Of a DNA stretch of 64,000 bases, positions 1 through 9,304 are shown in pieces. Location of the stretch: contig CAYONT010000003.1 in the NCBI GenBank assembly GCA_964405405.1, positions 62,001 to 126,000 of the forward strand, given 5' to 3'. Positions within the stretch are counted from its first letter, which is position 1, and each line of letters opens with the position of its first letter. The position numbers and the translations under genes were made by a program. The notes beneath the pieces were generated by a model. The model saw only the letters and a program-made list of their open reading frames with translations, was not told the origin of the DNA and ran no database searches. The DNA comes from CAMCYM01 sp964405405 (GTDB lineage Bacteria > Bacteroidota > Bacteroidia > Flavobacteriales_D > Sanyastnellaceae).

Positions 1-72
1 TTTTGGCCTCATGTTGTTTTGCGCGTACTTTCACCCGCCTTTCCTCAGGGCGATCTGAAACCTCGGACTCTC

Positions 73-3000
73 ATGGATAGAAACCACACGTTGTTCCTGT
101 TGGGCTGTATGTTGGTTTTTGCCGGTCTCATGCCTGCAATGGCCCAGCCCGGTTCGGCTTTGAATGGGCTGCAGCCCCGGCCCTCCCGCCAGATTCAGGC
201 CACCACTGCAGAGGCCATCATCAAGAAGTACCATGGTTTGGAGGGTGCCATCTACCACATGTCACGTGATGAGTGGGAGGTCTTCCGTGCATGGGAGGGC
301 TACGATGAGCAGCAGGTTCGGGAGATTGTACATGCACGGAAGTTGGCATTCGCCGGGGACAGGGAACGCCGCGCATCCATGCAGAAGTTGCTTCCTCCGG
401 GGGATTGCGATTGCTGGATTGAGCCGGACAACTCCTACGAGGACATCACGACCTTCGATTGGGACTTCACGGCAGGCGCCGGGGTGAATGTCGACTGTTC
501 CCATGGTCCCATTGACTTGGGCTGGCAGTTCAATTTTTACGGTCAGAATTACAACCAATTCTACATCAATTCAAAGGGGTCCATCTCATTCGGTAACTAC
601 GTCATAGACTGGACACCGGAAGAGTTCCCTTCGGCAGCTTACAATCAAATTGCCGGTTTTTGGGCAGATGCAGATTACCGGTTGAGTGGCGACATCTACT
701 ACAAGGTCACTCCGGAGGCAGCGTACATCAATTTCGTGGATGTGGGCTACTACAACAACCACACGGACTTGCTCAACAGCTACCAAATCATCATCACGCC
801 CAACAACGGTGTGATTTTGCCGGATGGTTCCAACACCCAGCTATGTTACCTGAACATGCAGTGGGCCCACGGGGACGTGGGTGGGTCAGGCGGTTGCTGT
901 GGAAACAACCCAGCGACTGTGGGGGCGGACAAGGGTACAACCACCGGGGACCATATCCAGTACGGAAGATTCAACCTCCTCACCTCTGATTACAATGGTC
1001 CTTATGGAACCACCGAAGCGCAAGTGGATGGGGTGGACTGGCTCGACTACAAGGTGTTCAACATCAGCACGGCATCCTCCAGTGGCAACACGCCACCGCT
1101 GGCCACGGTGAGCTTGGGATGTGACACCATCGTCTTGTGTCAGAACGGTGTTTACGAGTTGGACTTGGATTTTTTGGCCCCAGAGACCAACCAAACCATC
1201 ACGGTGAGCTCCACTGCTGCACCGGGTTGGTCGGTTAACCTGCAGAACGGTCCGGTAGGTCAAATCACAGGAGTTTTTTCCGCGCTGGCGACCAATGTGG
1301 GCATTCACAACATCACATTGACTGCCACAGACAATGGGGTTCCATCTGAAACGACGACCATTGAGTTTGTGGTGGAGGTACTCGCGACGGTCATGCCTCC
1401 TCTGAGCATCGAAGGGGATCTCGTGATTTGCGCTGGGGGGGAGACCACCTTGAACGCGACGTCGGGCTTTGATTCATATGCGTGGTCGACGGGTTGCACC
1501 ACGCCGGCCTGCACCCACACTTACGGGGGGGACTTTTTCTTGAATGCCTACCTCGGGGAGTGTGAGCAAACTCTGTTTTATGATGTGGAGCAGACGCCGT
1601 ATTTCTTGCCGGATGTTTTTTGGGATCCTTCGGCGGTTTGTCCCGATCAGGTGTCCATCGCTACCGTTGATCCGACAGAGCAACCTTTGTACACAGATTA
1701 CAACTGGATTGGGGATTGGGATGGCGGTGGTGGGGAGGTGGTGAGTTCCACTGGCCCAACCGCCGAACTGACTTCGGGAACCTTCATGTTGGAGGTGACC
1801 AATGCCGAGGGTTGTGAAGGACGCCGGGTGTTCATCATCGAAACCGTGGGATCGATCATTCCCGAAGTATCCTTTGATCCGTATTGTGAATCCATCCCGG
1901 CCTCGATTCCTTTCTCGGGGGGCTTTTCCAGTCCGCAGGACGGAACCTTCCTCGTGTACATGTTCTCGAATGCCCCGGGGGGGTGGGGAGGCAGTTACTT
2001 CCAAATCACCTTCAACGGCAATCCCTCCACCACAGAGATTTTGACGTCCACGGGAGGATTTACCCAGCACAACTTCCCTTTCACGGTGGGGGAAACGGTG
2101 GAGGTGGTTTTCGTTCCAGACCCGAACATGAACACCAATCTGCTTTCTGCCGTTTTGTACAATTGCGGCAACAGCAATGCGACCAACCTTTCGAACATGA
2201 CGGCAGGTGTGGTGTACAGTGGTTCTGCCCTTTGTTTGGCATCCCCGGCGACGGGACTTTGGACGCAAACAGCGGGTCCTACGGGCTCCTTTTCGGTAAC
2301 CAACCAGTACAACACGGTTTTTACCCCCAATGGATATGGGGTGTATGAGATTTGTTTCAGCGAATCGGTTTGCAATGTGGATTATTGCTATCCCATTGAG
2401 ATCAATGAGGCACCGACCATCTCGCTCGCTCCAACTTCGGTTTTGGCTTGCGATGGGGCCCCGGTACAAATTGTGGCCAATGTTTATGACCCTGCGGGAG
2501 AGGGTACGATCAACTGGCCCAACCCAGGTCAGGACAATGTGTTGCAGAATTCCTACAGTTACAGCACCACAACGACCGCAAACATCAATGTCACGGTGAC
2601 CAATGGGTGCGGTACAGCCACGGCCCAGGCATCCGTCAACTCGCAGTTTGAACCCCAGCCAGCGCTGCAAGATGCCAACTTATGTGATGGTGGAACGGTG
2701 CTCCTGGACCCGATTGCAAACGATCCCGCCGGCTTGACCTATGCTTGGACGCAAAATGGGGTGCCCTTGGCAGCCACCACAGCGACCTACACAGCAACAT
2801 CTTCGGGCGCGTATTGCGTGGAGGTGTCCAATGCTTGCTACCCAGAGGGCGTTTCCGCGTGTGCAGATGTGAGCATTGTGGTGCCCATCCCCAACCCTTT
2901 GGAGGCGTACTCCGTGGATTGCATCGGCAACGGATATGCAGTGATTGTGCCGGAGGCACCAGCGGATTACTCTTTTGTTTGGCCTGACGGTTCCACAGAC

Positions 3001-3660
3001 AACACTTGGATCATTCAGGATGGCAGTGTGTATGACGGTACGGAAATCTGTGTCAGTTACACAGATCCGGATGGTTGTGAAACCAATGAGGCGTGCACCT
3101 ATGTGTGGATTGGTTTGCCTCCAACCGTCAACCCCTTGCCTGTCTTGGACAGTGCGTTGACACTTTGCCCAGAGGTGGTGAATGTGTTTGATTTGAATCC
3201 GCAGTTTGCAGGGGAGTACGAGTGGTCCATCCAGTGTGGAAACGATGTCATTGCGTTCCCGGATGCGCTGGAGCAGTTGAACTTGGTGAGCTCCATGTTG
3301 CCGATGGATTGCTGGGGAAGTGAATTGACCTTGACGGCATTGGCCATCAATCCTTGCGCGGTGAATGGTGTCCCGGCTACGTGGGAGGTCATTGTCGACG
3401 CTTGCTTCTTGACGATTCCCAACGTGTTCACACCGGGCAATGGGGATGACATGAACGCTTCGTTCCAGATCGAGGGATTGGAAGTGTACAATGACGTTCT
3501 GCTCCAGGTGTTCAACCGTTGGGGTCAAGTCATCTACCGAAATGAGAATTACCGGAGTGGGGATTGGTTGGCGGGCGATGTGGAGGATGGCACGTACTGG
3601 TATACCTTGTTGCTGCCCAATGGCATTGCCTACTCTGGGAATCTGACGATTTTGCGTTGA
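73..3660 (+). CDS. Secreted multidomain protein with T9SS type B (gliding-associated) C-terminal domain
   Basis: A very large exported protein of 1195 residues, probably displayed on or released from the cell surface through the type IX secretion system. The chosen ATG at 73 begins a clean signal peptide (MDRNHTLFLLGC... ending AMA-Q, about residue 24); reading frame upstream of it is open but has no signal. Near residue 150 lies a GWQFNFYGQNYNQFYINS segment of a type common in Bacteroidota adhesins, followed by many Ig/PKD-like beta segments with paired cysteines. The last ~85 residues (from IPNVFTPGNGDD, with VFNRWGQVIY and DGTYWY) match the CHU_C / gliding motility C-terminal sorting domain. 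It has no recognisable catalytic motif, so an adhesin or matrix role is an inference. It stands alone, 65 bp ahead of radA. Confidence 0.85.
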   Translation: MDRNHTLFLLGCMLVFAGLMPAMAQPGSALNGLQPRPSRQIQATTAEAIIKKYHGLEGAIYHMSRDEWEVFRAWEGYDEQQVREIVHARKLAFAGDRERRASMQKLLPPGDCDCWIEPDNSYEDITTFDWDFTAGAGVNVDCSHGPIDLGWQFNFYGQNYNQFYINSKGSISFGNYVIDWTPEEFPSAAYNQIAGFWADADYRLSGDIYYKVTPEAAYINFVDVGYYNNHTDLLNSYQIIITPNNGVILPDGSNTQLCYLNMQWAHGDVGGSGGCCGNNPATVGADKGTTTGDHIQYGRFNLLTSDYNGPYGTTEAQVDGVDWLDYKVFNISTASSSGNTPPLATVSLGCDTIVLCQNGVYELDLDFLAPETNQTITVSSTAAPGWSVNLQNGPVGQITGVFSALATNVGIHNITLTATDNGVPSETTTIEFVVEVLATVMPPLSIEGDLVICAGGETTLNATSGFDSYAWSTGCTTPACTHTYGGDFFLNAYLGECEQTLFYDVEQTPYFLPDVFWDPSAVCPDQVSIATVDPTEQPLYTDYNWIGDWDGGGGEVVSSTGPTAELTSGTFMLEVTNAEGCEGRRVFIIETVGSIIPEVSFDPYCESIPASIPFSGGFSSPQDGTFLVYMFSNAPGGWGGSYFQITFNGNPSTTEILTSTGGFTQHNFPFTVGETVEVVFVPDPNMNTNLLSAVLYNCGNSNATNLSNMTAGVVYSGSALCLASPATGLWTQTAGPTGSFSVTNQYNTVFTPNGYGVYEICFSESVCNVDYCYPIEINEAPTISLAPTSVLACDGAPVQIVANVYDPAGEGTINWPNPGQDNVLQNSYSYSTTTTANINVTVTNGCGTATAQASVNSQFEPQPALQDANLCDGGTVLLDPIANDPAGLTYAWTQNGVPLAATTATYTATSSGAYCVEVSNACYPEGVSACADVSIVVPIPNPLEAYSVDCIGNGYAVIVPEAPADYSFVWPDGSTDNTWIIQDGSVYDGTEICVSYTDPDGCETNEACTYVWIGLPPTVNPLPVLDSALTLCPEVVNVFDLNPQFAGEYEWSIQCGNDVIAFPDALEQLNLVSSMLPMDCWGSELTLTALAINPCAVNGVPATWEVIVDACFLTIPNVFTPGNGDDMNASFQIEGLEVYNDVLLQVFNRWGQVIYRNENYRSGDWLAGDVEDGTYWYTLLLPNGIAYSGNLTILR

Positions 3661-3725
3661 TTCAGGGGTCAGGCCGGAGGGTCCGGAGCGGTCTTGGAGG
3701 GGGTTGAACGGTTAACCGAAGTAGG

Positions 3726-5108
3726 ATGGCGAAGACGAGGACGCAATATGTTTGCACGGCTTGTGGACAGGTCTCTGCGCAATGGGTAGGCCGTTGTCCG
3801 GGCTGTAAGGAATGGAGCACCTTGCAAGAGGAGCGTTTGGCCCCGCCCGTGCAGGAGGTGCACCAGCGCCGGGGTGCAGGCTGGACCCAAGGCGATGGCA
3901 AGGCCCAGTTGCGGCCTTTGGCGGCAGTGGTTTCAGGTGCTTTGGAACGTTTTTCTTCAGGAGACAAGGAGCTGGACCGGGTGTTGGGCGGAGGTTTGGT
4001 GCCGGGATCGGTGGTGTTGCTGGGTGGGGAACCGGGCATCGGGAAGTCCACGTTGATGCTGCAATCCGCCATGGCGATGGCAAATGCGGGGAAGCGCGTG
4101 TTTTATGTCGGGGGCGAAGAGAGTCCCGAACAAGTCAAGATGCGGGCGGAACGGCTGGGCACGGTGGGGGAGGGCATTTGGATCCTTCCTGAAACCCAGA
4201 CCCCCCTCGTTTTGGAGGTGATGTCCACACAACAACCCGATGTGGTCGTGGTGGATTCCATCCAGACCTTGTTCCAGCCCCAGGTGGAATCAGCGCCCGG
4301 AAGCGTGACCCAGATTCGGGAGAGTGCTGCCGCTTTGACCGCTTTCGCCAAGTCTCGGCAGGTGCCCATTCTGATGGTCGGTCACATCACCAAGGAGGGC
4401 AGTCTGGCAGGTCCCAAGGTGCTGGAGCACATGGTGGACGTGGTGCTGCAGTTCGAGGGGGAACGGCACCATGCGTACCGGATGTTGCGTGCTGTCAAGA
4501 ACCGTTTCGGGACAACCGGGGAGTTGGGATTGTACGAAATGCACGGCGTGGGATTGGTGGCTGTGGATCAACCTTCGGAGGTGCTGCTGAGCGCAGAGGG
4601 AGAGGAGGCTTTGAGTGGCTCGGCGGTCGGAATTGCCCTGGAAGGGGTGAGGCCCATGCTCGTGGAGGTTCAGTCCTTGGTTTCTACTGCCGTGTATGGG
4701 ACTCCCCAGCGCTCGGGCACGGGGTTTGACTTGCGCCGATTGAACATGCTTTTGGCGGTTCTGGAGAAGCGCTGTGGCTTCAAATTGGCGGCCAAGGATG
4801 TCTTCTTGAACCTCGCGGGTGGACTTAAGTTTCAGGACCCGGCGCTGGATTTGGCGGTGGTGGTGGCCATTTTGAGTTCTGCGCTCGATGTGCCGCTTCC
4901 AGCGGGTACGGCATTTGCAGGGGAGGTGGGCTTGTCCGGCGAGATTCGGCCGGTCCCGAGGATGCCGCAGCGCGTCTCGGAGGCAAAGCGCATGGGCATG
5001 ACGCGCCTCTTTCTGTCCGGACATACGAAATGGGAGGGGGCTCCACCGGTGGGGTTGGAGTGCATCGCTGTGCACAAGGTGAGCGACCTGCACGGCCGCG
5101 TGTTTTAA
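3726..5108 (+). CDS. radA: DNA repair protein RadA
   Basis: RecA-like DNA-dependent ATPase that promotes branch migration during homologous recombination and repair. All family hallmarks are visible in 460 residues (usual length): an N-terminal C4 zinc finger (C10, C13, C24, C27), a Walker A motif GGEPGIGKST near residue 100, a Walker B region VVVDSIQT, the RadA-specific KNRFG motif near residue 257, and a Lon-protease-like C-terminal domain. The ATG at 3726 directly precedes MAKTRTQYVC, the family start. Its stop overlaps the 3' end of the convergent rsmI gene by 4 bp, so the two genes have no terminator between them. Confidence 0.97.
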   Translation: MAKTRTQYVCTACGQVSAQWVGRCPGCKEWSTLQEERLAPPVQEVHQRRGAGWTQGDGKAQLRPLAAVVSGALERFSSGDKELDRVLGGGLVPGSVVLLGGEPGIGKSTLMLQSAMAMANAGKRVFYVGGEESPEQVKMRAERLGTVGEGIWILPETQTPLVLEVMSTQQPDVVVVDSIQTLFQPQVESAPGSVTQIRESAAALTAFAKSRQVPILMVGHITKEGSLAGPKVLEHMVDVVLQFEGERHHAYRMLRAVKNRFGTTGELGLYEMHGVGLVAVDQPSEVLLSAEGEEALSGSAVGIALEGVRPMLVEVQSLVSTAVYGTPQRSGTGFDLRRLNMLLAVLEKRCGFKLAAKDVFLNLAGGLKFQDPALDLAVVVAILSSALDVPLPAGTAFAGEVGLSGEIRPVPRMPQRVSEAKRMGMTRLFLSGHTKWEGAPPVGLECIAVHKVSDLHGRVF

Positions 5109-5800
5109 TCCTCTTCAGGGACCTCGGCGGCTGCGGAACCGATGACCACGGCGATCTCGCCCCGGGGTGCCTGTTCAGTGAAGTGGGCCAACACTTCGGC
5201 AGCGGTGCCCCGGCGAACTTCCTGGTGCAGTTTGGAGATTTCGCGGACAACCGCCACGGGGCGTTGGGGACCACAAAGGGAAACCAACTCTCCGAGGAAG
5301 CGGACCAGCCGATGGGGCGATTCGTAGCACACAATGGTACGTGGTTCGTGGAGCCAGCTGGTGATGCGTTTGGTTCGGCCTTTCTTGGGCGGCAAAAACC
5401 CCTCGAAGATGAACCGGTCACAGGGGAAACCAGAGAGGACCAGTGCGGGGACGAAGGCCGTGGCGCCCGGTAGGCAATCCACTTCGATGCCGGCTTGGAT
5501 GCAGGCCCGAACGAGGAGGAATCCTGGATCTGAAATGCCGGGTGTGCCTGCATCGGAACAAAGGGCAAGGTGTTTGCCCCGGCCCATTTCCTGGACCCAT
5601 CCATCCACCGATCGGTGCTCGTTGTGGAGATGAAAGGCCTTCATGGGCTTCTGGATGTCCCATATTTTGAGCAAGTTGCCCGTTGTTCGCGTGTCCTCGG
5701 CCAAGACCCCATCGCATTGGCGCAACACCTCGATGGCCCGGGTCGTCATGTCCCCGAGGTTGCCGATGGGCGTGGGCACCACGGTCAATCGTCCCGTCAT
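5105..5800 (-). CDS. rsmI: 16S rRNA (cytidine1402-2'-O)-methyltransferase RsmI
   Basis: Tetrapyrrole-methylase-fold enzyme that 2'-O-methylates C1402 in the decoding centre of 16S rRNA, using S-adenosylmethionine. The 231-residue protein begins with the family signature LTVVPTPIGNLGDMTTRA, followed by DGVLAEDTRTTGNLL, a glycine-rich CSDAGTPGISDPG loop and CLPGATAFVPALVLSG. Its length is the short, Bacteroidota-type version. The start codon overlaps the stop of the upstream gene (5797-5800, ATGA), so the two are probably translated together. The 3' end overlaps radA on the opposite strand. Confidence 0.96.
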   Translation of the reverse strand: MTGRLTVVPTPIGNLGDMTTRAIEVLRQCDGVLAEDTRTTGNLLKIWDIQKPMKAFHLHNEHRSVDGWVQEMGRGKHLALCSDAGTPGISDPGFLLVRACIQAGIEVDCLPGATAFVPALVLSGFPCDRFIFEGFLPPKKGRTKRITSWLHEPRTIVCYESPHRLVRFLGELVSLCGPQRPVAVVREISKLHQEVRRGTAAEVLAHFTEQAPRGEIAVVIGSAAAEVPEED

Positions 5801-6513
5801 GCAGGCAAGAACTGGCGCAACCTTTTCACGAGTTGCAGCATGGCAAACGCCGTTCCGGACTCGTCTTCCCAGTCCGTCTGGGGGTTGGCGGCTCTGCGCA
5901 GGCGTTGTTCGGCCGCTTCGAGGGTGGGAAGTGCCTCGACTTCCGCACAGAGTTTCAAGAATGCAGCCACGTCGCCTCCTGAAAAGATGCCAGCAAAGCG
6001 GACGCGGTCGTTGATTCCCAGGGCTGGGGCCAAGGCCGGGATGCCCGTCTGCTTCAGTTGTTGGGCCAAACTGGTCCCCCCACCGACGCTCTGTGCTGCC
6101 GCGGTCGCGGATGGTGCTGCCGCGGTCGCGGACGGTGCCGGCTCGGGCTCGGACGGTGCTGGCTCTGGTGGGGAAACCAGGGGCTGGAAGGTCCAGCGTC
6201 GAGCCGGTTCCGCCGCCGGTTCGACCAGGGATTCCATCGGTTCCTCCGGGGCGGCTGCCGGGACGGCTGCCGGAAATTCGGGCACGGCGTCCTCAGTCGG
6301 AGCAACCGGGGCCTCCAAGGTGGCTTGGTTCCGGGCCCCCGCCACGGCCAAATGCTTCAAAATCACAGCCCGCTCATACACCTGCCTCGCCGTGTTCACA
6401 AAGGCCTCCAAGGCTTCCAGCGAAACCTCTTCCTCCTTCCACCGGGCGTGTTCATCGTGCAATTGCTGTACCCACCCTGCCAAGTCCCGGCCTTTCCGTT
6501 GCTGTGTGTCCAT
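5797..6513 (-). CDS. Hypothetical protein, charged helical N-terminus and Ala/Pro-rich linker
   Basis: Unrecognised 238-residue cytoplasmic protein with no signal peptide or membrane segment. The first ~75 residues are charged and probably helical (MDTQQRKGRDLAGWVQQL). A low-complexity Pro/Ala/Glu linker (about residues 80-150) contains tandem PSATAAA units, which correspond to a short DNA tandem repeat near 6105-6143. A folded-looking C-terminus includes NDRVRFAGIFSGGDVAAFL, resembling the short helical tails found in other Bacteroidota hypothetical proteins. The ATGA overlap with rsmI suggests co-translation, but no functional link is demonstrated. Confidence 0.75.
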   Translation of the reverse strand: MDTQQRKGRDLAGWVQQLHDEHARWKEEEVSLEALEAFVNTARQVYERAVILKHLAVAGARNQATLEAPVAPTEDAVPEFPAAVPAAAPEEPMESLVEPAAEPARRWTFQPLVSPPEPAPSEPEPAPSATAAAPSATAAAQSVGGGTSLAQQLKQTGIPALAPALGINDRVRFAGIFSGGDVAAFLKLCAEVEALPTLEAAEQRLRRAANPQTDWEDESGTAFAMLQLVKRLRQFLPA

Positions 6514-6559
6514 GGTTTTTCCGCGAGGTGTAAAGATACGTGCCCCCTGAAGGCTTCAA

Positions 6560-6597
6560 CGGCAAACGCCGGTCCCAGATTGCTCTGGAGCCGGCGT
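6560..6597 (-). terminator. Possible hairpin terminator downstream of the AsmA-family gene
   Basis: The arms ACGCCGG and CCGGCGT, with additional TCC/GGA pairing inside, form a stable stem just beyond the 3' end of the AsmA gene (reading on the minus strand). No T-run follows, so this may be a processing stem or factor-dependent end rather than a true intrinsic terminator. The remaining part of the 6514-6706 gap is AT-rich (around 6650-6690) and may hold the promoter for the rsmI pair. I could not identify a clear TAnnTTTG element there on the minus strand. Confidence 0.3.
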
Positions 6598-6706
6598 CGC
6601 ACATTGGGTCAAGTCAGTCCTTTCAGACCCTACAAAGATAACATGTCTTCGTTTGTTTGTCGGTGGTTTATATACGTCCATTTGTATAATACTCAATTCT
6701 GAAGAT

Positions 6707-9199
6707 TTACGGGGCGTTTTTTCGGAACAAGGATTGGATTTGGGCCTTTTCCGCATCCCATGCCGCTTGTCGGAACCGCTTCTGGGCTTCGCGGTCCCAG
6801 AGGTATTCGGGTTCATCGAGCGTGCCCGTCATCCGAACGAAAAGCACATTCCCGAGCCCGTCGTCTGCTACCTCGCCGATTTTGTCTTGGCGGGCGTTGC
6901 GCAGGTCCCGAAGCGTGAAGCCCAGCGTGTAATCGATGCGCCCGGCCAAGTTGTGCTCGCCCGAAAGCACGATGTTCATGGCCGAAGAGTTCAAGGGCGT
7001 AGGGGGGAAGGAGAGCGTTGACCCTTGGAATTGGACCTGGGACTCGACGCGTTCCAACCGGATGTTCTTGAGCCGCGAGGCCAAATCATCCGGATCCACC
7101 CAAGGAGCCATGAGGCGGTTTTTCCGGAGTTCGGCCACGATGTCCTCAAACGCTTCCACCCCGCGGAGTACTCCCTGGTCGATGGTGATTTGCGCATGGC
7201 CTGCGAGTGCATCGTTTTGCCAGCCGGTCGAAGGGCTGTAGCCGAGCTGGATTTGGCCTGAAGCAGTCAGTTTTCCCTCCAGATGCTCGTGTCGCAGGGT
7301 GGTTTGGTCGAAGTTGTCAAACCCGCGGAACAAGGTGGGTAGGTCGACCCCATCCAGGCGGTAGTGGCCTTGGAGGGTGATGCCGTCCGATGCGGCGCTG
7401 CCAGCCCAGTCGCTGGAAACCCGACCCGAGGCAAAGTCGAAGTCGAGACGGCTGACGGTCCATTGCGCCCCCTGGACTTGGGCGAACAGCCGACAACGGG
7501 TGGCCGATTGTTCTCCCCAGAGGACGGTGGCGGCGTCGAGCCGGAGCTCGATGTCGTGCCCGCTGGCGAAGGCGGGAAACCCGAGGCCGGCGGCCGTGGA
7601 GTCCGGCCCGGGATCGGTCGACGCAGGGACAGAGTCCCCGGCCACCGGGGCCCAGGGCCGCAGGTCCAACGTACCGAAATCCGCTACCAACTGGGCCTGG
7701 AGGCCCGACTCTGGCGTCCAGCCCCACGCCTCGCGCCATACCCCCGACAAAGTTCCCGCCGACGAACCCCAGTGCAGGGCGCCGTTGTCGATGTTGAGGT
7801 CCCCTGCGGCCGTGGAGCCGGCCGCGTCCAGGGTCCAGTCTGCGCCCATCCAGTCCCCCCGGAGCTCCTGGAGCTTCCAGCTTCCCTTCGGCGGCAACCA
7901 AGTGCCCTGCTTGAACTGCAAGCTCCCGTCAAACTCGATCCGCCCCTCGGAAGGCAGCGCCTGGCCCCAGGTTTCCGGGAAATCCAGCCACTGCGAAAGC
8001 GGAGTGCGGTCGGCGCGGATTTGGCCTTGAAACTGGAACTGGGGGTTTTCCCAACCGCGGCCCGACGCGTTGCCCTCGACCCACAGCCCCGGGACCTCCC
8101 ACAAAACCTGGCGCGCCTTCCACTGCAGGGACTTTTCGGAGCTGTAAGTCCAGGTGGCGCTGAATCCCGCCGTGCCTTCCAGTTCCCGGATGCGGAAGCC
8201 GTCCCAGCCCTTCTCCGGGGACCACTGGAAATCCGCATTGCGCATCCGCACCTCCCCCTCTGCCAAGCCATTTGCCCCCGCTGCTCGGCCCTCCAGTCGG
8301 CCCGCCCATTCCCACTCGGCCACCGCCTCTGGCAACCCCGCGACCCAACCGATGGCCTCGCTCGACACCCCCTCGAAATCCACCGACCACACGGGATCCG
8401 AGTCCTCGGCCCAAACCGCGTTCCCTTGCACTGCGATGCCCGCCCATTGTGCGTCGTTGAGCACCCACTCCGTTCGGCCCAAAACGCCGTCGTACCGAAC
8501 TTCGCCCTCAAGTGCGCACATCGGCGCTTCGGGCTTGAGGAAGTCCGTTTGGGGCAGGATTTGGCCTTTCAAATCCGCCTGAAAATTCTGGTTTTCCCAA
8601 GCTCCACGGCAGAGCAGCGCCTCCACCCAAATCGACTCCGCATCCACCGACACCTCCATCCGTTCCAGCGCCAGTCGTTCGATCGCCCACCGGTCCACCC
8701 CAGCCGCCGTCGAATCCGTTTCCCAGACGTCCCAGTTCCATACGCCCCCCTGCCGCTCGGCCAGCGCCAGCCGCCCGTCCTCCAAGCTCAGCCCCTGCAA
8801 CACATACTCGCCTTGCAACAACTGCAGCAAGTCGAAGGCCAAACCCACCCGCTCAGCGCGCAACAACGTGTCGCCCAGTCCCGCCTCGGTCAGCGCCTCC
8901 CCACTCCCGGCGAGCCAAACACCCTCCAACCCGACCGTGATCCGCGGAAAGTCGTGCCACCAAGACACGTCCATGTCTCCGATGTGCGCGTCGGCCCGCA
9001 AGGACTTCTCCACCTCCGCCAGCACTGCGGCTTCGATTTCGTCTTCGTGGGTGGCAACCCAGCCGATGGCGCCCCCGAGAAGCAAGATTCCGCTGACCGC
9101 CAAGCCGACGAAGACCCGGAGCCAAGGGCGGCGTTTTGCCGGCCGGTCCACGGGCACCTCCTGCCTGCCGTCCGTTGGCGGGTTGGGAATCGGTTGCAT
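6707..9199 (-). CDS. AsmA-family membrane protein
   Basis: An 830-residue inner-membrane-anchored periplasmic protein of the AsmA / bridge-like lipid-transfer superfamily, which is thought to influence lipid and outer-membrane homeostasis. The N-terminus has a short cytoplasmic basic segment (PAKRRPW) followed by one transmembrane helix at about residues 27-50 (FVGLAVSGILLLGG). The AsmA-type sequence ESSLRADAHIGDMDVSWWHDFPR-like block follows it. The C-terminal ~250 residues contain the repeated beta-strand AsmA_2-type region (GVEAFEDIVAEL, SRLKNIRLE, NIVLSGEHNLAGRIDY, FVRMTGTLDEPEYLWD). It starts 106 bp from the divergent SOD gene. Five copies of the AGGCCAAA motif lie inside it. Confidence 0.85.
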   Translation of the reverse strand: MQPIPNPPTDGRQEVPVDRPAKRRPWLRVFVGLAVSGILLLGGAIGWVATHEDEIEAAVLAEVEKSLRADAHIGDMDVSWWHDFPRITVGLEGVWLAGSGEALTEAGLGDTLLRAERVGLAFDLLQLLQGEYVLQGLSLEDGRLALAERQGGVWNWDVWETDSTAAGVDRWAIERLALERMEVSVDAESIWVEALLCRGAWENQNFQADLKGQILPQTDFLKPEAPMCALEGEVRYDGVLGRTEWVLNDAQWAGIAVQGNAVWAEDSDPVWSVDFEGVSSEAIGWVAGLPEAVAEWEWAGRLEGRAAGANGLAEGEVRMRNADFQWSPEKGWDGFRIRELEGTAGFSATWTYSSEKSLQWKARQVLWEVPGLWVEGNASGRGWENPQFQFQGQIRADRTPLSQWLDFPETWGQALPSEGRIEFDGSLQFKQGTWLPPKGSWKLQELRGDWMGADWTLDAAGSTAAGDLNIDNGALHWGSSAGTLSGVWREAWGWTPESGLQAQLVADFGTLDLRPWAPVAGDSVPASTDPGPDSTAAGLGFPAFASGHDIELRLDAATVLWGEQSATRCRLFAQVQGAQWTVSRLDFDFASGRVSSDWAGSAASDGITLQGHYRLDGVDLPTLFRGFDNFDQTTLRHEHLEGKLTASGQIQLGYSPSTGWQNDALAGHAQITIDQGVLRGVEAFEDIVAELRKNRLMAPWVDPDDLASRLKNIRLERVESQVQFQGSTLSFPPTPLNSSAMNIVLSGEHNLAGRIDYTLGFTLRDLRNARQDKIGEVADDGLGNVLFVRMTGTLDEPEYLWDREAQKRFRQAAWDAEKAQIQSLFRKNAP

Positions 9200-9262
9200 C
9201 GGAAATCGCTGGAACAGGAGGGGTTACGAAATCGGAACGAAATTCGACAAAAAATCGTTTGT

Positions 9263-9281
9263 CCGCCGCACAATTCGGCGG
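9263..9281. promoter_or_regulatory. Inverted repeat between asmA-family gene and SOD
   Basis: CCGCCG and CGGCGG flank a 7-bp spacer, giving a perfect 6-bp dyad about 24 bp before the SOD start codon, in the 105-bp divergent intergenic region. CATCTTTG, one base from the Bacteroidota -7 consensus TAnnTTTG, lies at 9291-9298 just upstream of the SOD ATG. The dyad could be an operator or an RNA hairpin; neither is shown. Confidence 0.3.
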
Positions 9282-9304
9282 TTCTGGGTCCCATCTTTGG
9301 AACA

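Noticed and set aside
7364..9304. A very long plus-strand open frame running into the SOD gene
   Set aside because: It is antisense to the AsmA-family gene; only the part from 9305 has family signatures and a signal peptide.
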